Shown here piece by piece: positions 5,578-13,461 of a DNA stretch of 21,215 bases (the stretch's first letter is position 1; each line of letters begins with the position of its first letter). Source of the stretch: DATHWB01 sp035460965 (GTDB taxonomy: Bacteria; Actinomycetota; Acidimicrobiia; Spongiisociales; ZC4RG35); the NCBI GenBank assembly GCA_035460965.1, contig DATHWB010000137.1, positions 1 to 21,215 of the forward strand, read 5' to 3'. The position numbers and the translations under genes were made by a program. The notes below the pieces were generated by a model. That model ran no database searches and was not told the DNA's origin. It saw nothing but the letters and a program-made list of their open reading frames with translations.

Positions 5578-5904
5578 TCAGGACGCCACCAGGCTCGCCG
5601 CACCCAGGATGGCACCGACACCGCCGGCGATGAGCCACAGCCGCACCATGAGTGACCGCCGCCAACCCACGAACGCGTACCCGACTGCAGCCACCAGCGT
5701 GCCGAACAGGACGACGGCCAGGCCCATCGCTCCGAGTCCGAGCACCTGGTTGGGATCGCCGCAGCTTATGAAGCATCCGCTCCAGCTCACGACCCCCACG
5801 AACCAGCCCACCAGGGTGCCCCACCCGGCGGCCGCTGCGACGACCGCTCCGATCAGTGCACGGGCGGCGGGGTGGAGTCGGGAAGGAGTGGTGTGAGTGT
5901 CCAT
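5578..5904 (-). CDS. Small membrane protein of unknown function
   Basis: A 108-residue protein with three probable membrane segments (around LIGAVVAAAAGWGTLVGWFV, LGLGAMGLAVVLFGTLVAAV and LWLIAGGVGAILGAASLV) and two cysteines in the first external loop (CFISCGD). The N-terminus MDTHTTPSRL closely resembles that of the PspC-domain protein at 17677-17946 (HTHTTPPRL). This supports the ATG at 5904 over longer options at GTG 5991 or ATG 5940. An AACAAT hexamer ends 6 bases before this ATG, consistent with a leaderless transcript. It is followed after 12 bases by the crotonase gene. No function was recognised. Confidence 0.7.
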   Translation of the reverse strand: MDTHTTPSRLHPAARALIGAVVAAAAGWGTLVGWFVGVVSWSGCFISCGDPNQVLGLGAMGLAVVLFGTLVAAVGYAFVGWRRSLMVRLWLIAGGVGAILGAASLVAS

Positions 5905-5910
5905 GTCGGC

Positions 5911-5916
5911 ATTGTT
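5911..5916 (-). promoter_or_regulatory. Possible -10 element, leaderless, for the small membrane protein
   Basis: AACAAT on the minus strand lies 6 bases before the ATG at 5904. The match to TATAAT is partial. Confidence 0.3.
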
Positions 5917-6008
5917 CCCACGAGTCGTCGTTTCGGACATGGGTGGAGTCCCCGATTCGCCCTCCCGGGGGGTCGGGGTGTCGGAGTCCACGGCCCGGCC
6001 AGTTCGGG

Positions 6009-6014
6009 CATACT
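6009..6014 (+). promoter_or_regulatory. Possible -10 element, leaderless, for the split-barrel protein
   Basis: CATACT ends 6 bases before the ATG at 6021, which places the expected transcription start on the start codon. No Shine-Dalgarno is present. Confidence 0.45.
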
Positions 6015-6020
6015 CGTTCC

Positions 6021-6470
6021 ATGAGCGCCCTCGACTGGGACACGTTCGTATCGGCGGCAGCGGCCTCGTCGTGGGTGACCTACCTCGGCACCGTCGATTC
6101 TGCCGGTCGACCGCATGTCTCGGTGGTCGCCCCGGGGTTCACCGCGGGATCGGTCTGGTTCGCCACCCGGATCGGGTCGAAGAAGTACCGGAACCTGCGG
6201 GCGGATCCGGCTGCAGCCTTCCACTGGCCGGTCGGGAACGCGGCCGCCCCGGGGGAGGTCATCGCCCGCGGCTCCGCGCTGTTGTACGACTCGGCCGAGG
6301 ATCGCCTGCGGCTCTGGAACTCCGCGGTGCTGCCGTACGACATGTCCGGGTCTTTCGGCTCGCCCGACAACCCTGACTTCGGCTTCGTCGAGGTGCGGGT
6401 GGACGAGGCGCGGTTGCTGGGTCCCGACTTCGTGGCGCGACGCTGGCTCCGATCAGATCGGATGGGGTGA
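6021..6470 (+). CDS. Pyridoxamine 5'-phosphate oxidase-like FMN-binding split-barrel protein
   Basis: A 149-residue single-domain protein. The early segment ASSWVTYLGTVDSAGRPHVS followed by hydrophobic strands and TRIGSKKYRNLRADPAAAFHW is the usual pattern of the PNPOx-like family, where the strand, the SxKxxNL turn and the following strand line the flavin phosphate site. Members bind FMN, F420 or haem and mostly reduce or oxidise small molecules; the substrate cannot be read from the sequence. The gene is probably leaderless. Its 3' end overlaps that of the convergent EamA gene by 18 bases. Confidence 0.85.
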   Translation: MSALDWDTFVSAAAASSWVTYLGTVDSAGRPHVSVVAPGFTAGSVWFATRIGSKKYRNLRADPAAAFHWPVGNAAAPGEVIARGSALLYDSAEDRLRLWNSAVLPYDMSGSFGSPDNPDFGFVEVRVDEARLLGPDFVARRWLRSDRMG

Positions 6471-7343
6471 CGGTGCGTCGGGTGCGACGTTCGATGTCAG
6501 GTATTGGATGACTGCCACCGAGATGACCACCACCAGGCCGCCGACGACCTGCACGCCCGTGAGCGTCTGACCCAGCACGATCCAGGCGGAACCGGCTCCC
6601 ACGGCCGGCTCGAACGACTGCAGGACTCCGACCCGTCCGGGATCGGCGACGCGGAGTGCGGTGAGCGACATCATGAAGGGGACCACGGTCCCCCCGATGG
6701 CTATCCACATCAGTTGGGTCCATCCCACCAGGTCGGAGATCGGTAACTGGATGGGTGCGGTGGCCAGGAGGATCAGCGCCGAGATGCCGAAGCCGTACGC
6801 GCCGACGGTGATACCCGGGAGCCGGCGTCCGAGATACTCGCCGGTGATGAGGTAGCCGGCCAGCGAGACGGCGGCTCCGAGGCCGGCCATCACTCCGGCC
6901 GGGTCGAGGGCCCGGTACTCCCAGGCACGTGTGATCATGCCCGTTCCTGCCAGGGAGGCGAGCGCCGCCAGCCAGGCGGAGAGTGGCACCGAGCGACGCT
7001 GCACGGTGCGCATCCACACCAGCACCAGGCTCGGTCCGAGGAATTGGATCGTGACACCCGGGCCGACGCCGAGCCGTTCGATCGCCCAGTAGAAGTTGAT
7101 GGTGACGGCGGCCAGGAAGAGCCCGAGCAACGCCAGCATGCGCAGGTTCCCGGCGGTGGCCATCTGGTGACGCCGCCATGCGATCCAGCCGAGCACGAGG
7201 GCTGCCACCACCGACCGGAACTGGGCGATCTGGGTCGGGTCGAAGGAGGCGAAGGCGTCGGCTGCGATGGTGCCGGACACCCCGAACAGCACGGCACTGG
7301 AGAGGGCCAGGAGGTCACCCCTGCGAACGGCGGCTGAGTGCAT
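6453..7343 (-). CDS. EamA (DMT superfamily) transporter
   Basis: A 296-residue membrane protein with about ten hydrophobic segments arranged as two EamA repeats. The first begins RGDLLALSSAVLFGVSGTIA. The second begins near GVMAGLGAAVSLAGYLITGE. The paired motifs NFYWAIERLGVGPGVTIQFL in repeat 1 and MMSLTALRVADPGRVGVLQS in repeat 2 are typical of the RhtA/YdcZ-like exporters of amino acids and metabolites; the substrate is unknown. The ATG at 7343 was chosen because the first membrane segment follows soon after. An upstream GTG or ATG up to 7409 would overlap the divergent hydrolase gene. The 3' end overlaps the convergent split-barrel gene. Confidence 0.9.
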   Translation of the reverse strand: MHSAAVRRGDLLALSSAVLFGVSGTIAADAFASFDPTQIAQFRSVVAALVLGWIAWRRHQMATAGNLRMLALLGLFLAAVTINFYWAIERLGVGPGVTIQFLGPSLVLVWMRTVQRRSVPLSAWLAALASLAGTGMITRAWEYRALDPAGVMAGLGAAVSLAGYLITGEYLGRRLPGITVGAYGFGISALILLATAPIQLPISDLVGWTQLMWIAIGGTVVPFMMSLTALRVADPGRVGVLQSFEPAVGAGSAWIVLGQTLTGVQVVGGLVVVISVAVIQYLTSNVAPDAPSPHPI

Positions 7344-7384
7344 CGGGACATCCAACCACCGGATGCCGAACGCTCCGCCGTCGG

Positions 7385-7390
7385 TACGCT
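7385..7390 (+). promoter_or_regulatory. Possible -10 element, near-leaderless, for the hydrolase
   Basis: TACGCT fits TANNNT and ends 8 bases before the ATG at 7399. It lies in the short space between divergent genes. Confidence 0.4.
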
Positions 7391-7398
7391 CGAGGGCG

Positions 7399-8031
7399 AT
7401 GCCCGACACCGCCTACTTCGTCTCGCCTCCCTCCGGTCCCGGCCCGGGCGTGCTGCTCCTGCACTCCTGGTGGGGCCTCACCCCGTTCTTTCGGCGACTG
7501 GCCGACCGGCTGTCAGAGCGCGGCTACACGGTGCTCGTCCCGGACCTGGCAGACGGCGAGACGTTCGTCGATGCCGAGGAGGCCCGCGAACACCTCGCCT
7601 CCCTCGACGCCGATCGCCTGGCAGGGCTCACGCTCACGTCGGCGTCGCTGGTTCGCGACAAGAGCGTCGATCCCGAGGCTCCGATCGCCATCGTCGGGTT
7701 TTCGATGGGAGCGTCGCTGGGCTTGTGGGCGTCGGTGCGGATGCCTGAGTCGGTCGGGAGGGTGGTGGCGTTCTACGGGGTCCAGTCGATCGACTTCGCC
7801 GGCTCCGAGGCTTCCTATCAGCTCCACCTCGCCGCCGCCGACGACCTGGTGAGCGATGACGAGGCGGTGTTCATGGAGGCGACGATGGGGATGGAGGACC
7901 TCGAGGTCGAGGTGCACCGCTATCCGGGAACGTCGCACTTCTTCTTCGAGCGCGACCGGGAGGAGTACGACGAGGCGGCGGCGACCCTGGCGTGGGAGCG
8001 CATGTTGCGTTTCCTGGGCGGACCCACCTGA
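7399..8031 (+). CDS. Dienelactone-hydrolase-like alpha/beta hydrolase
   Basis: A 210-residue alpha/beta hydrolase. GVLLLHSWWGLTPFFRRLAD (about 17-36) matches the oxyanion region of the dienelactone hydrolase family. The nucleophile elbow GFSMGAS puts Ser102 where classical dienelactone hydrolases have Cys. Candidate acid and base are Asp148/Asp149 (AAADDLV) and His180 (GTSHFFFE). It probably hydrolyses a small ester or lactone; the substrate is unknown. The gene is probably leaderless or nearly so, divergent from the EamA transporter. The MlrC-like gene follows 94 bases later with its own promoter-like hexamer. Confidence 0.88.
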   Translation: MPDTAYFVSPPSGPGPGVLLLHSWWGLTPFFRRLADRLSERGYTVLVPDLADGETFVDAEEAREHLASLDADRLAGLTLTSASLVRDKSVDPEAPIAIVGFSMGASLGLWASVRMPESVGRVVAFYGVQSIDFAGSEASYQLHLAAADDLVSDDEAVFMEATMGMEDLEVEVHRYPGTSHFFFERDREEYDEAAATLAWERMLRFLGGPT

Positions 8032-8092
8032 CCGCTCCGTGAGCGAGGTGGCAGGCGTCGATCGGCTCGGATCGACCGGGTGTGTGCCCCGG

Positions 8093-8098
8093 TAGGGT
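8093..8098 (+). promoter_or_regulatory. Possible -10 element for the MlrC-like gene
   Basis: TAGGGT fits TANNNT. Transcription starting near 8105 would give a leader of about 20 bases containing GGGAGG at 8115-8120. Confidence 0.4.
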
Positions 8099-8125
8099 GC
8101 CGCCCTGACTGCACGGGAGGCGGCA

Positions 8126-9598
8126 TTGCGCATCGGTCTGGTCCTGGTGTCCCAGGAGTCGAACACCTTCAACCCATCGTTCACCACGATCGAGCGCTTC
8201 GCGGCCTACGGCATCCGCCGCGGTCGGGAACTGCTGGAACACACCGACCACGGGATATCGGGTCATGTCGAGGCCGTCGCGGAACGCGACGACGTGGAGA
8301 CGGTGCCGATCTTCGGGACGAGGACGGTGGCCGGCGGCCGGGTCTCGGCAGAAGCGCTCGAGTTCCTGGTCGGGGAGGTGGTGGCGGGCCTGCGGGCGGC
8401 GGGCCCCCTGGACGGGCTCGCCCTCCAACTGCACGGTGGGTGCTCGGCCGAGGGTGTCGACGACTTCGAGGGCCACATGCTGGCGGCGATCCGATCGGTG
8501 GTCGGTCCCGACCTGCCGATCGGGCTGGCGCTCGACCACCACGCCAACATCACCCGGGAGATGGTGGATCTGGCCACCGTGATCGTCGGGCACCGAACCC
8601 AGCCGCACGACCTCCACGACACCGGTCTCCTGAACTCGCGGCTTCTCTTCCGTGTCGTGGCGGGCGAGGTCGATCCGGTGATGACCTGGCGCAAGCTCCC
8701 GCTGCTGTCGCACCAGGAGCAGTACCTGTCCGATCGGCCGCCGATGTCGATCTGGTTCGAGCGGGCCAGGGAGGCGGAGAGGGAGGATGACCGGGTGCTG
8801 GCCGCCTCGCCGTTCCCGATGCAGCCGTGGCTCGACATCGATCAGGGGGGCTGGTCGGTGGTGGTCGTGACCGACGACGAGCCCGAGATGGCCGAGGAGC
8901 TGGCCGACGAGCTGGCCGACCTTGCCTGGTCGCTCCGCGATCGGTTCCAGGTGAAGACCAGCGTTCCAGTCGACGAGGCGGTCGCCCGGGCGGCGGCCAC
9001 GGACGGGCTCGTCGTCTTGAGCGACACCGGAGACTCGGTCCGGGGCGGAGCCGGTGGGGACAGCACGGTCATCATCCGGGAGGCTCTACGTCAGGGGGCG
9101 GAAGGGCTGCTCGTCCAAGTGGTGCAACCGGACATCGGCGAGCTGCTCGCCGGATACAGCGTCGACGACGAGGTGACGGTGACGATCGGCGGTGCGGTCG
9201 CCCACATGCATGAGCCGATCACACTCACCGGCACACTGCTCCGGTTCGAGCCGACCACGATCCGTCTCGGGGGGGACTACGCCCACCCGGTGGCGGACCT
9301 CGGGTGGACGGCGGTGCTTGAGGTCCCGTGTGGTCACGTCGTCGTCACCGAACGCACCGGGATCGGCGGCGTCCACCCCGACATGTATCCGCAGGTAGGA
9401 CTCGATCCGTTGGAGCACTCCATGGCGGTCGTCAAGACCGCCTCCAACTTCCAGTACTTCCGGCCGATCGCCAGCGATCTGATCCGGGTGGACACACCAG
9501 GGCCGTCACAGTCCGACATCGCCGGACTGACGTGGTCCCGCGTCCCGCGCCCGATCTACCCGCTCGACCCGATCGAGGATCGGCACGCCGCCGAGTGA
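8126..9598 (+). CDS. M81 family metallopeptidase (MlrC-like)
   Basis: A 490-residue protein with both MlrC domains. The N-terminal DUF1485-type domain opens with MRIGLVLVSQESNTFNP, where QESNTF is diagnostic, and carries the likely zinc ligands in ALDHHAN (137-141) and the GHRTQPHDLHDTG segment (about 155-167). The C-terminal domain contains LSDTGDSVRGGAGGDST (299-314), equivalent to the conserved DNPGGGAPGDTT-like loop. MlrC cleaves linearised microcystin products, but most relatives have unknown peptide or amide substrates. The start is TTG 8126 with GGGAGG 5 bases upstream. It ends convergently against the dehydrogenase gene, and both stop codons lie in one small hairpin. Confidence 0.9.
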   Translation: MRIGLVLVSQESNTFNPSFTTIERFAAYGIRRGRELLEHTDHGISGHVEAVAERDDVETVPIFGTRTVAGGRVSAEALEFLVGEVVAGLRAAGPLDGLALQLHGGCSAEGVDDFEGHMLAAIRSVVGPDLPIGLALDHHANITREMVDLATVIVGHRTQPHDLHDTGLLNSRLLFRVVAGEVDPVMTWRKLPLLSHQEQYLSDRPPMSIWFERAREAEREDDRVLAASPFPMQPWLDIDQGGWSVVVVTDDEPEMAEELADELADLAWSLRDRFQVKTSVPVDEAVARAAATDGLVVLSDTGDSVRGGAGGDSTVIIREALRQGAEGLLVQVVQPDIGELLAGYSVDDEVTVTIGGAVAHMHEPITLTGTLLRFEPTTIRLGGDYAHPVADLGWTAVLEVPCGHVVVTERTGIGGVHPDMYPQVGLDPLEHSMAVVKTASNFQYFRPIASDLIRVDTPGPSQSDIAGLTWSRVPRPIYPLDPIEDRHAAE

Positions 9599-9609
9599 CG
9601 GATCGTCAC
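9595..9609. terminator. Small hairpin spanning two convergent stop codons
   Basis: GTGACG (9595-9600) pairs with CGTCAC (9604-9609) around GAT. The stop codons of the MlrC-like gene and of the dehydrogenase gene occupy symmetric positions in the two arms. It may act as a weak bidirectional terminator; there is no U-tract. Confidence 0.4.
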
Positions 9610-10295
9610 ACCATCATCCTGCCGCCGTTCACGTCGAGTGTGACACCGTTGACATAGGAGGCATCGTCGCCGACGAGGAACGACACGACCGATGCGACCT
9701 CGGCGGGCTCGGCGCGGCGACGGAGGGGGATCATGGCGAGAGATTCGGGCGAGGGGACCGGTGATGCCATCGCCGTCGAGATCCCGCCCGGGGCGATGGC
9801 GTTGACCGTCACGCCGTGCGGACCGTTGTACTGGGCGAGGTAGCGGGTCAGTGACAGGAGGGCTGCCTTGGAGGCGGCGTACATCGACGAAGGTGGACGC
9901 CCCCCGTGGCGGGCGCCGATGCTCGAGATGTTCACGATTCGCCCCCACCCCGCCTCCCGCATATGGGGTAGCACGGCCTGGGACAGGAGCACGGGGGCGC
10001 GGAAGTTCACGGCCATCGTGACGTCGATCACGTCCGGCGTGACCTCGTCGAAGTCGACCTGGGTGAGGATGGCGGCGTTGTTCACCAGCACGTCGACCGG
10101 TCCCACGGTTTCCATCGCCTCGGCGATCGCGGTGGGGTCGGCGAGGTCGGTCTGGAAGACGGCGGCGAGATGCGTCCCATCGTGCGGCCGGATGTCGAGG
10201 CCCACCACGCGCAGTCCATCGGAGTGCAGTCGGCGGGCGGTGGCTTCCCCGATCCCCTGGGCGGACCCGGTGACGAGTGCGGTGCGTGTCGGCAT
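9606..10295 (-). CDS. Short-chain dehydrogenase/reductase (FabG-like)
   Basis: A 229-residue classical SDR. The cofactor motif TGSAQGIG is at 9-16, with Asp34 at the end of the second strand, which favours NAD(H) over NADP(H). NNAA at 72-75 follows. The catalytic set is the serine in VNISSIG (124-125), Tyr139 and Lys143 in YAASK. The C-terminus VNGVTLDVNGGRMM is typical of FabG-like oxidoreductases. The substrate, a secondary alcohol or ketone, is unknown. TAGCGT lies 6 bases before the ATG, so the transcript is probably leaderless. Confidence 0.9.
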   Translation of the reverse strand: MPTRTALVTGSAQGIGEATARRLHSDGLRVVGLDIRPHDGTHLAAVFQTDLADPTAIAEAMETVGPVDVLVNNAAILTQVDFDEVTPDVIDVTMAVNFRAPVLLSQAVLPHMREAGWGRIVNISSIGARHGGRPPSSMYAASKAALLSLTRYLAQYNGPHGVTVNAIAPGGISTAMASPVPSPESLAMIPLRRRAEPAEVASVVSFLVGDDASYVNGVTLDVNGGRMMV

Positions 10296-10301
10296 CGGCC
10301 C

Positions 10302-10307
10302 ACGCTA
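10302..10307 (-). promoter_or_regulatory. Possible -10 element, leaderless, for the dehydrogenase
   Basis: TAGCGT on the minus strand ends 6 bases before the ATG at 10295. Apart from this, nothing is visible between 10296 and 10397. Confidence 0.45.
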
Positions 10308-10397
10308 CCGGGCGGCGCCTGCCGCCTTCCTCGGACCGGGCGGGGGGAGGACCTCGAGGTCGGCGGGAAGCTTCGGAGAGTTCGGGTCGGGAAGCGC

Positions 10398-10862
10398 CTA
10401 CTGCAGGAGGCGGACGGAATCACCCACCTGGATCGTCCCTCCGGTGACCACCGACGCGTACATCCGGCTCCAGCCGGGATGGCGGTCGTGACTCATCCGC
10501 CGGAAGTCGCGCTGCAGGAACCATGCGGCGTTCTTGGAGCACGGCGTCGCGGGGAATGTCACCGGGGCCACCACCGCCTCGCCGAACAGCAGCGTCGTTC
10601 CCGGCAGCACCCGGTTCCAGTCGAGGCCCGCAACCGTGATGTTCTCGCCGGCGTATCCGGGGGCGATCGGGTGGCCCTCTGCTTGGAGCGCTTCGATCAC
10701 CTCCAGCGACCAGATGCACAGCGCCTGTTCCGGGTGGCCGTGGTGCACGGTGTCCGTCTGGAGGTCCCCCACCACGCCCCTGGTGTTCACGACGGCCGAG
10801 TCGACTGGTCGCTTGGGGACACCTCCCTCGGACAGGTTGATCTGGTGGATGCGGCCGTTCAC
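10398..10862 (-). CDS. MOSC domain protein (YiiM-like)
   Basis: A 154-residue single MOSC domain. It begins VNGRIHQINLSEGGVPKRPV and contains HHGHPEQALCIWSLEVIEAL, PGYAGENITVAGLDW and the conserved cysteine in TPCSKNA (Cys108), with HPGWSRMYASV near the end; this is the YiiM subtype. MOSC domains carry sulfur or metal-sulfur groups on a conserved cysteine. YiiM-type proteins use molybdenum cofactor to reduce N-hydroxylated compounds. The GTG start overlaps the stop of the class V aminotransferase gene (GTGA), so the two are coupled. In eukaryotic MOCOS the same two domain classes are fused, so a joint role in sulfur or molybdenum cofactor chemistry is plausible but inferred. Confidence 0.88.
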   Translation of the reverse strand: MNGRIHQINLSEGGVPKRPVDSAVVNTRGVVGDLQTDTVHHGHPEQALCIWSLEVIEALQAEGHPIAPGYAGENITVAGLDWNRVLPGTTLLFGEAVVAPVTFPATPCSKNAAWFLQRDFRRMSHDRHPGWSRMYASVVTGGTIQVGDSVRLLQ

Positions 10863-12523
10863 CGGATCTCGGTGCCCACCGGGAACCACCGCAGCTCCTC
10901 CGCGGTCGGCTCGAGACCCTGCGAGTCGCAGGGGGGAGGTGCCGCCGCCGCCTCGGTCAGGAGTCGCTCCGCTTCCGCCAGGTACTCGGGGTACGACTCG
11001 GTCCCGGCGGTCAGGGGACCGTCCACCGGCGCCCCGTCCCGGAATGAGACCGCGTCGAGCGACATCGGCGGTGTCGGGACGCCGTCCCGGTGACGCCACG
11101 TTCCCGATCCGACATCGAACTCGTAGTGGGGGAGCATCGCCCAGCCGAGGCGGGCGACGAGTCGGACGGCGTCGACGATGTAGGTGAACTCGTCGTCGTC
11201 GATGAAGTAGTTGAAGTTCACTCGCACCCAGCCGGGCTTGATGACCTCGCATCCCCGGGCGATCTCCGTCTCGTACCGATGGCTCGTGTCGAGGTCGATC
11301 CCCAGCAGGCGATGGCCGTACGGACCGGCGCAGGAGCACCCGCCACGGGCCTGGATGCCGAACAGATCGTTGAGGAGCGCCACCACGTAGTTGTGATGGA
11401 GGTAACGATCGCCGTGCCGGATGACGAACGACACGATCGACAATCGATCCGCCTCCGGGTTCCCGAGTACTCGGACGTTCGGCTCGTGCTGCCAGGCAGC
11501 GATGGCGCGTCTGATGAAGACCTCTTCTCGCCGCCGGATCTCCTCGGCGCCGACCTCCTCCTTGAGCTTGAAGACCAGGCCGCACCGGATCGACTCGACG
11601 ATCGCCGGTGTGCCGCCCTCCTCGCGGTGTTCCGGGTCGGCGAGATAGCGGTGCTCTTCGGGGTTGACGTACGCCACCGTGCCGCCGCCGGGGACCGCAG
11701 GCACCCGGTTCGTGAGCAGGTCCCGTCGAACGACGAGGACACCGGGCGTCCCGGGTCCGCCGATGAACTTGTGGGGGGAGAGGAAGATCGCGTCCTTGTA
11801 GTCGTGCCCGTGGGTGTGGGAGGACCGCATCTCGATCCCGACGTACGGGGCGGCGGCTGCGAAGTCCCAGAAGCTGAGCGCGCCGTGACGATGGAGCATG
11901 GAAGAGATCGCCGTCGTGTCGGAGATGATCCCGGTCACGTTGGATGCAGCGGAGAACGAACCGATGCGGAGCGGTCGTCCGGCATGTTCGATGAGGCGGT
12001 GTTCCAGGTCGGCCAGGTCGATGTGACCGTCGGCATCCTCCGCGATCTCGACCACGTCCGCGATCGACTCCCGCCACGGCAACTCGTTGGAGTGGTGCTC
12101 GTACGGTCCGACGAAGACGACCGGCCGTTCGTCGGCCGGGATGAGGTCCGTGAGGTGGTAGCGGTCGTCGAGCCCAGCCGGGATGCGGAGCCCGAGGATC
12201 GAGATGAGGCGGTCGATCGCCCCCGTCGATCCGGACCCGGCGAAGATGACGGCGTGTTCGTCACGGTTGGCGCCCACACAGCGGCGGACGATCTCCCGGG
12301 CCTCCTCGCGGAAGCGGGTGGTCTGCAGACCGGTGCCCGAAGTCTCCGTGTGGGTGTTGGCGTAGAGGGGCAGCACGTGGCTGCGCAGGTAGTCCTCGAT
12401 GAACGTGAGTGAGCGGCCCGACGCCGTGTAGTCGGCATAGGTCACCCGGCGTAGGCCGAAGGGGGTGCGAACGGCGGTGTCGCGCCCGATCACCGACTGG
12501 CGCACCCTCGCGATCAGATCCAT
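10859..12523 (-). CDS. Class V aminotransferase / cysteine-desulfurase-like PLP enzyme
   Basis: A 554-residue PLP enzyme, longer than NifS/SufS (about 400). The core shows FAGSGSTGAIDRLI, the cofactor Asp220 in FWDFAAAAPYV, and the Schiff-base lysine Lys252 in SPHKFIGGPGTPG. RGGCSCAGPYG carries Cys396 and Cys398, near the position of the persulfide cysteine loop of desulfurases. The C-terminal 120 residues or so are family-specific and not recognised. It probably moves sulfur from cysteine or a related substrate. The coupled MOSC gene suggests the product works with it. The ATG at 12523 has TACCCT 7 bases upstream, allowing a leaderless transcript besides read-through from the LysR gene 17 bases before it. 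Confidence 0.88.
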   Translation of the reverse strand: MDLIARVRQSVIGRDTAVRTPFGLRRVTYADYTASGRSLTFIEDYLRSHVLPLYANTHTETSGTGLQTTRFREEAREIVRRCVGANRDEHAVIFAGSGSTGAIDRLISILGLRIPAGLDDRYHLTDLIPADERPVVFVGPYEHHSNELPWRESIADVVEIAEDADGHIDLADLEHRLIEHAGRPLRIGSFSAASNVTGIISDTTAISSMLHRHGALSFWDFAAAAPYVGIEMRSSHTHGHDYKDAIFLSPHKFIGGPGTPGVLVVRRDLLTNRVPAVPGGGTVAYVNPEEHRYLADPEHREEGGTPAIVESIRCGLVFKLKEEVGAEEIRRREEVFIRRAIAAWQHEPNVRVLGNPEADRLSIVSFVIRHGDRYLHHNYVVALLNDLFGIQARGGCSCAGPYGHRLLGIDLDTSHRYETEIARGCEVIKPGWVRVNFNYFIDDDEFTYIVDAVRLVARLGWAMLPHYEFDVGSGTWRHRDGVPTPPMSLDAVSFRDGAPVDGPLTAGTESYPEYLAEAERLLTEAAAAPPPCDSQGLEPTAEELRWFPVGTEIR

Positions 12524-12530
12524 GACACCG

Positions 12531-12536
12531 AGGGTA
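12531..12536 (-). promoter_or_regulatory. Possible -10 element, leaderless, for the aminotransferase
   Basis: TACCCT on the minus strand ends 7 bases before the ATG at 12523, in the 17-base gap after the LysR gene. Confidence 0.35.
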
Positions 12537-12540
12537 TCGG

Positions 12541-13449
12541 TCAGCCGGCCATCGCGAGGGCTCGCTGATGCTCGGCCACTTCCTCGCCGGCAGCGAGCAG
12601 TTCGGCCATGACCGCCGAGATGGCGGGACGGTCCATGGTTCCCGGGCGGGTGTTGGCGTACACGGTGCGAGTGGCGCCGCGCAGCAGGATCAGTCTGACG
12701 CCCTCCGGGGGTCGGATGACACCGAGCCTGGGCAGCACGCCCACACCCAGGCCGGCCGCGACCACGCTCAGGGTCACCTCGTTGTCATCGGAGTGGAAGC
12801 GGACGTCCGGCTCGTATCCGGCCTCCGCGCACAGGTTGCGGACGTTCTTGCCGCAATCGGTGGTGGGTGGTGCCACCACCCACATCTCGTGCTCGGCATC
12901 GCGCATGGAGCGGACCGGGCTGTCGGCGGGTACGGCCAGGAACACGGGTTCGATCAGGACGTCCCTCCGGTCGAACTTGCCCTCGTCCCGTGTCGGCACG
13001 TTCGAGTAGTGCTGGCCGAGGGCGATGTCGATGACGCCCAGGTTGAGATCCCGCATCAGGTGGCGCTCGTACTGGACGAAGTGGGCCTCCAGCTGCGGTC
13101 GTTTCCGGTGGAGCGCGCTGAAGGCGCGAGGAACGATGGTGGAGCCGATCGACTGGTAGGAGCCGACCCGGACGGGCCCGACCGCCAGTTCGCCGGCTCG
13201 CTCGACTGCTGCCTCGGCGCGATCGACGGCGGAGAACACGTCGTCCGAAGCCCTGACGAGTGCTTCTCCGGCCGGGGTGAGGATGACGTTGCGGCCCTGC
13301 CGTTCGAGCAGCGGCGTGCCCATCTCGTTCTCGAGGACGGACAGCTGCTGGGACACGGCGGACGGTGTGTAGCCGAGGGCCTCGGCGGCTGCGCTGATCG
13401 TGCCGCGGGCCGCGACTTCGCGCAGGAACTGGAGACGCTTCAAATCCAT
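12541..13449 (-). CDS. LysR-type transcriptional regulator
   Basis: A 302-residue LysR protein of normal length. The N-terminal winged HTH spans about residues 3-60, with REVAARGTISAAAEALGYTP and SAVSQQLSVLENEMGTPLLE as the recognition region and the wing ending in LTPAGEALV. The remainder is the periplasmic-binding-protein-like effector domain, with VRVGSYQSIGSTIVPRAFSA at its start. The effector is unknown. It sits 17 bases upstream of the desulfurase-like gene on the same strand and may control that operon. TAGCAT ends 6 bases before its ATG, and a dyad lies just upstream, so autoregulation is likely. Confidence 0.92.
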   Translation of the reverse strand: MDLKRLQFLREVAARGTISAAAEALGYTPSAVSQQLSVLENEMGTPLLERQGRNVILTPAGEALVRASDDVFSAVDRAEAAVERAGELAVGPVRVGSYQSIGSTIVPRAFSALHRKRPQLEAHFVQYERHLMRDLNLGVIDIALGQHYSNVPTRDEGKFDRRDVLIEPVFLAVPADSPVRSMRDAEHEMWVVAPPTTDCGKNVRNLCAEAGYEPDVRFHSDDNEVTLSVVAAGLGVGVLPRLGVIRPPEGVRLILLRGATRTVYANTRPGTMDRPAISAVMAELLAAGEEVAEHQRALAMAG

Positions 13450-13455
13450 GTAGCG

Positions 13456-13461
13456 ATGCTA
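13456..13461 (-). promoter_or_regulatory. Possible -10 element, leaderless, for the LysR gene
   Basis: TAGCAT on the minus strand fits TANNNT and ends 6 bases before the ATG at 13449. Confidence 0.45.

Noticed and set aside
4684..5655. Plus-strand open frame of 323 codons opposite the crotonase gene
   Set aside because: The crotonase motifs on the minus strand are unambiguous; this frame is His/Arg-rich without motifs.
11090..12412. A 440-codon open frame on the plus strand
   Set aside because: It is antisense to the class V aminotransferase, whose PLP lysine and cysteine loop are clear; composition is skewed to Asp, Val and Arg.
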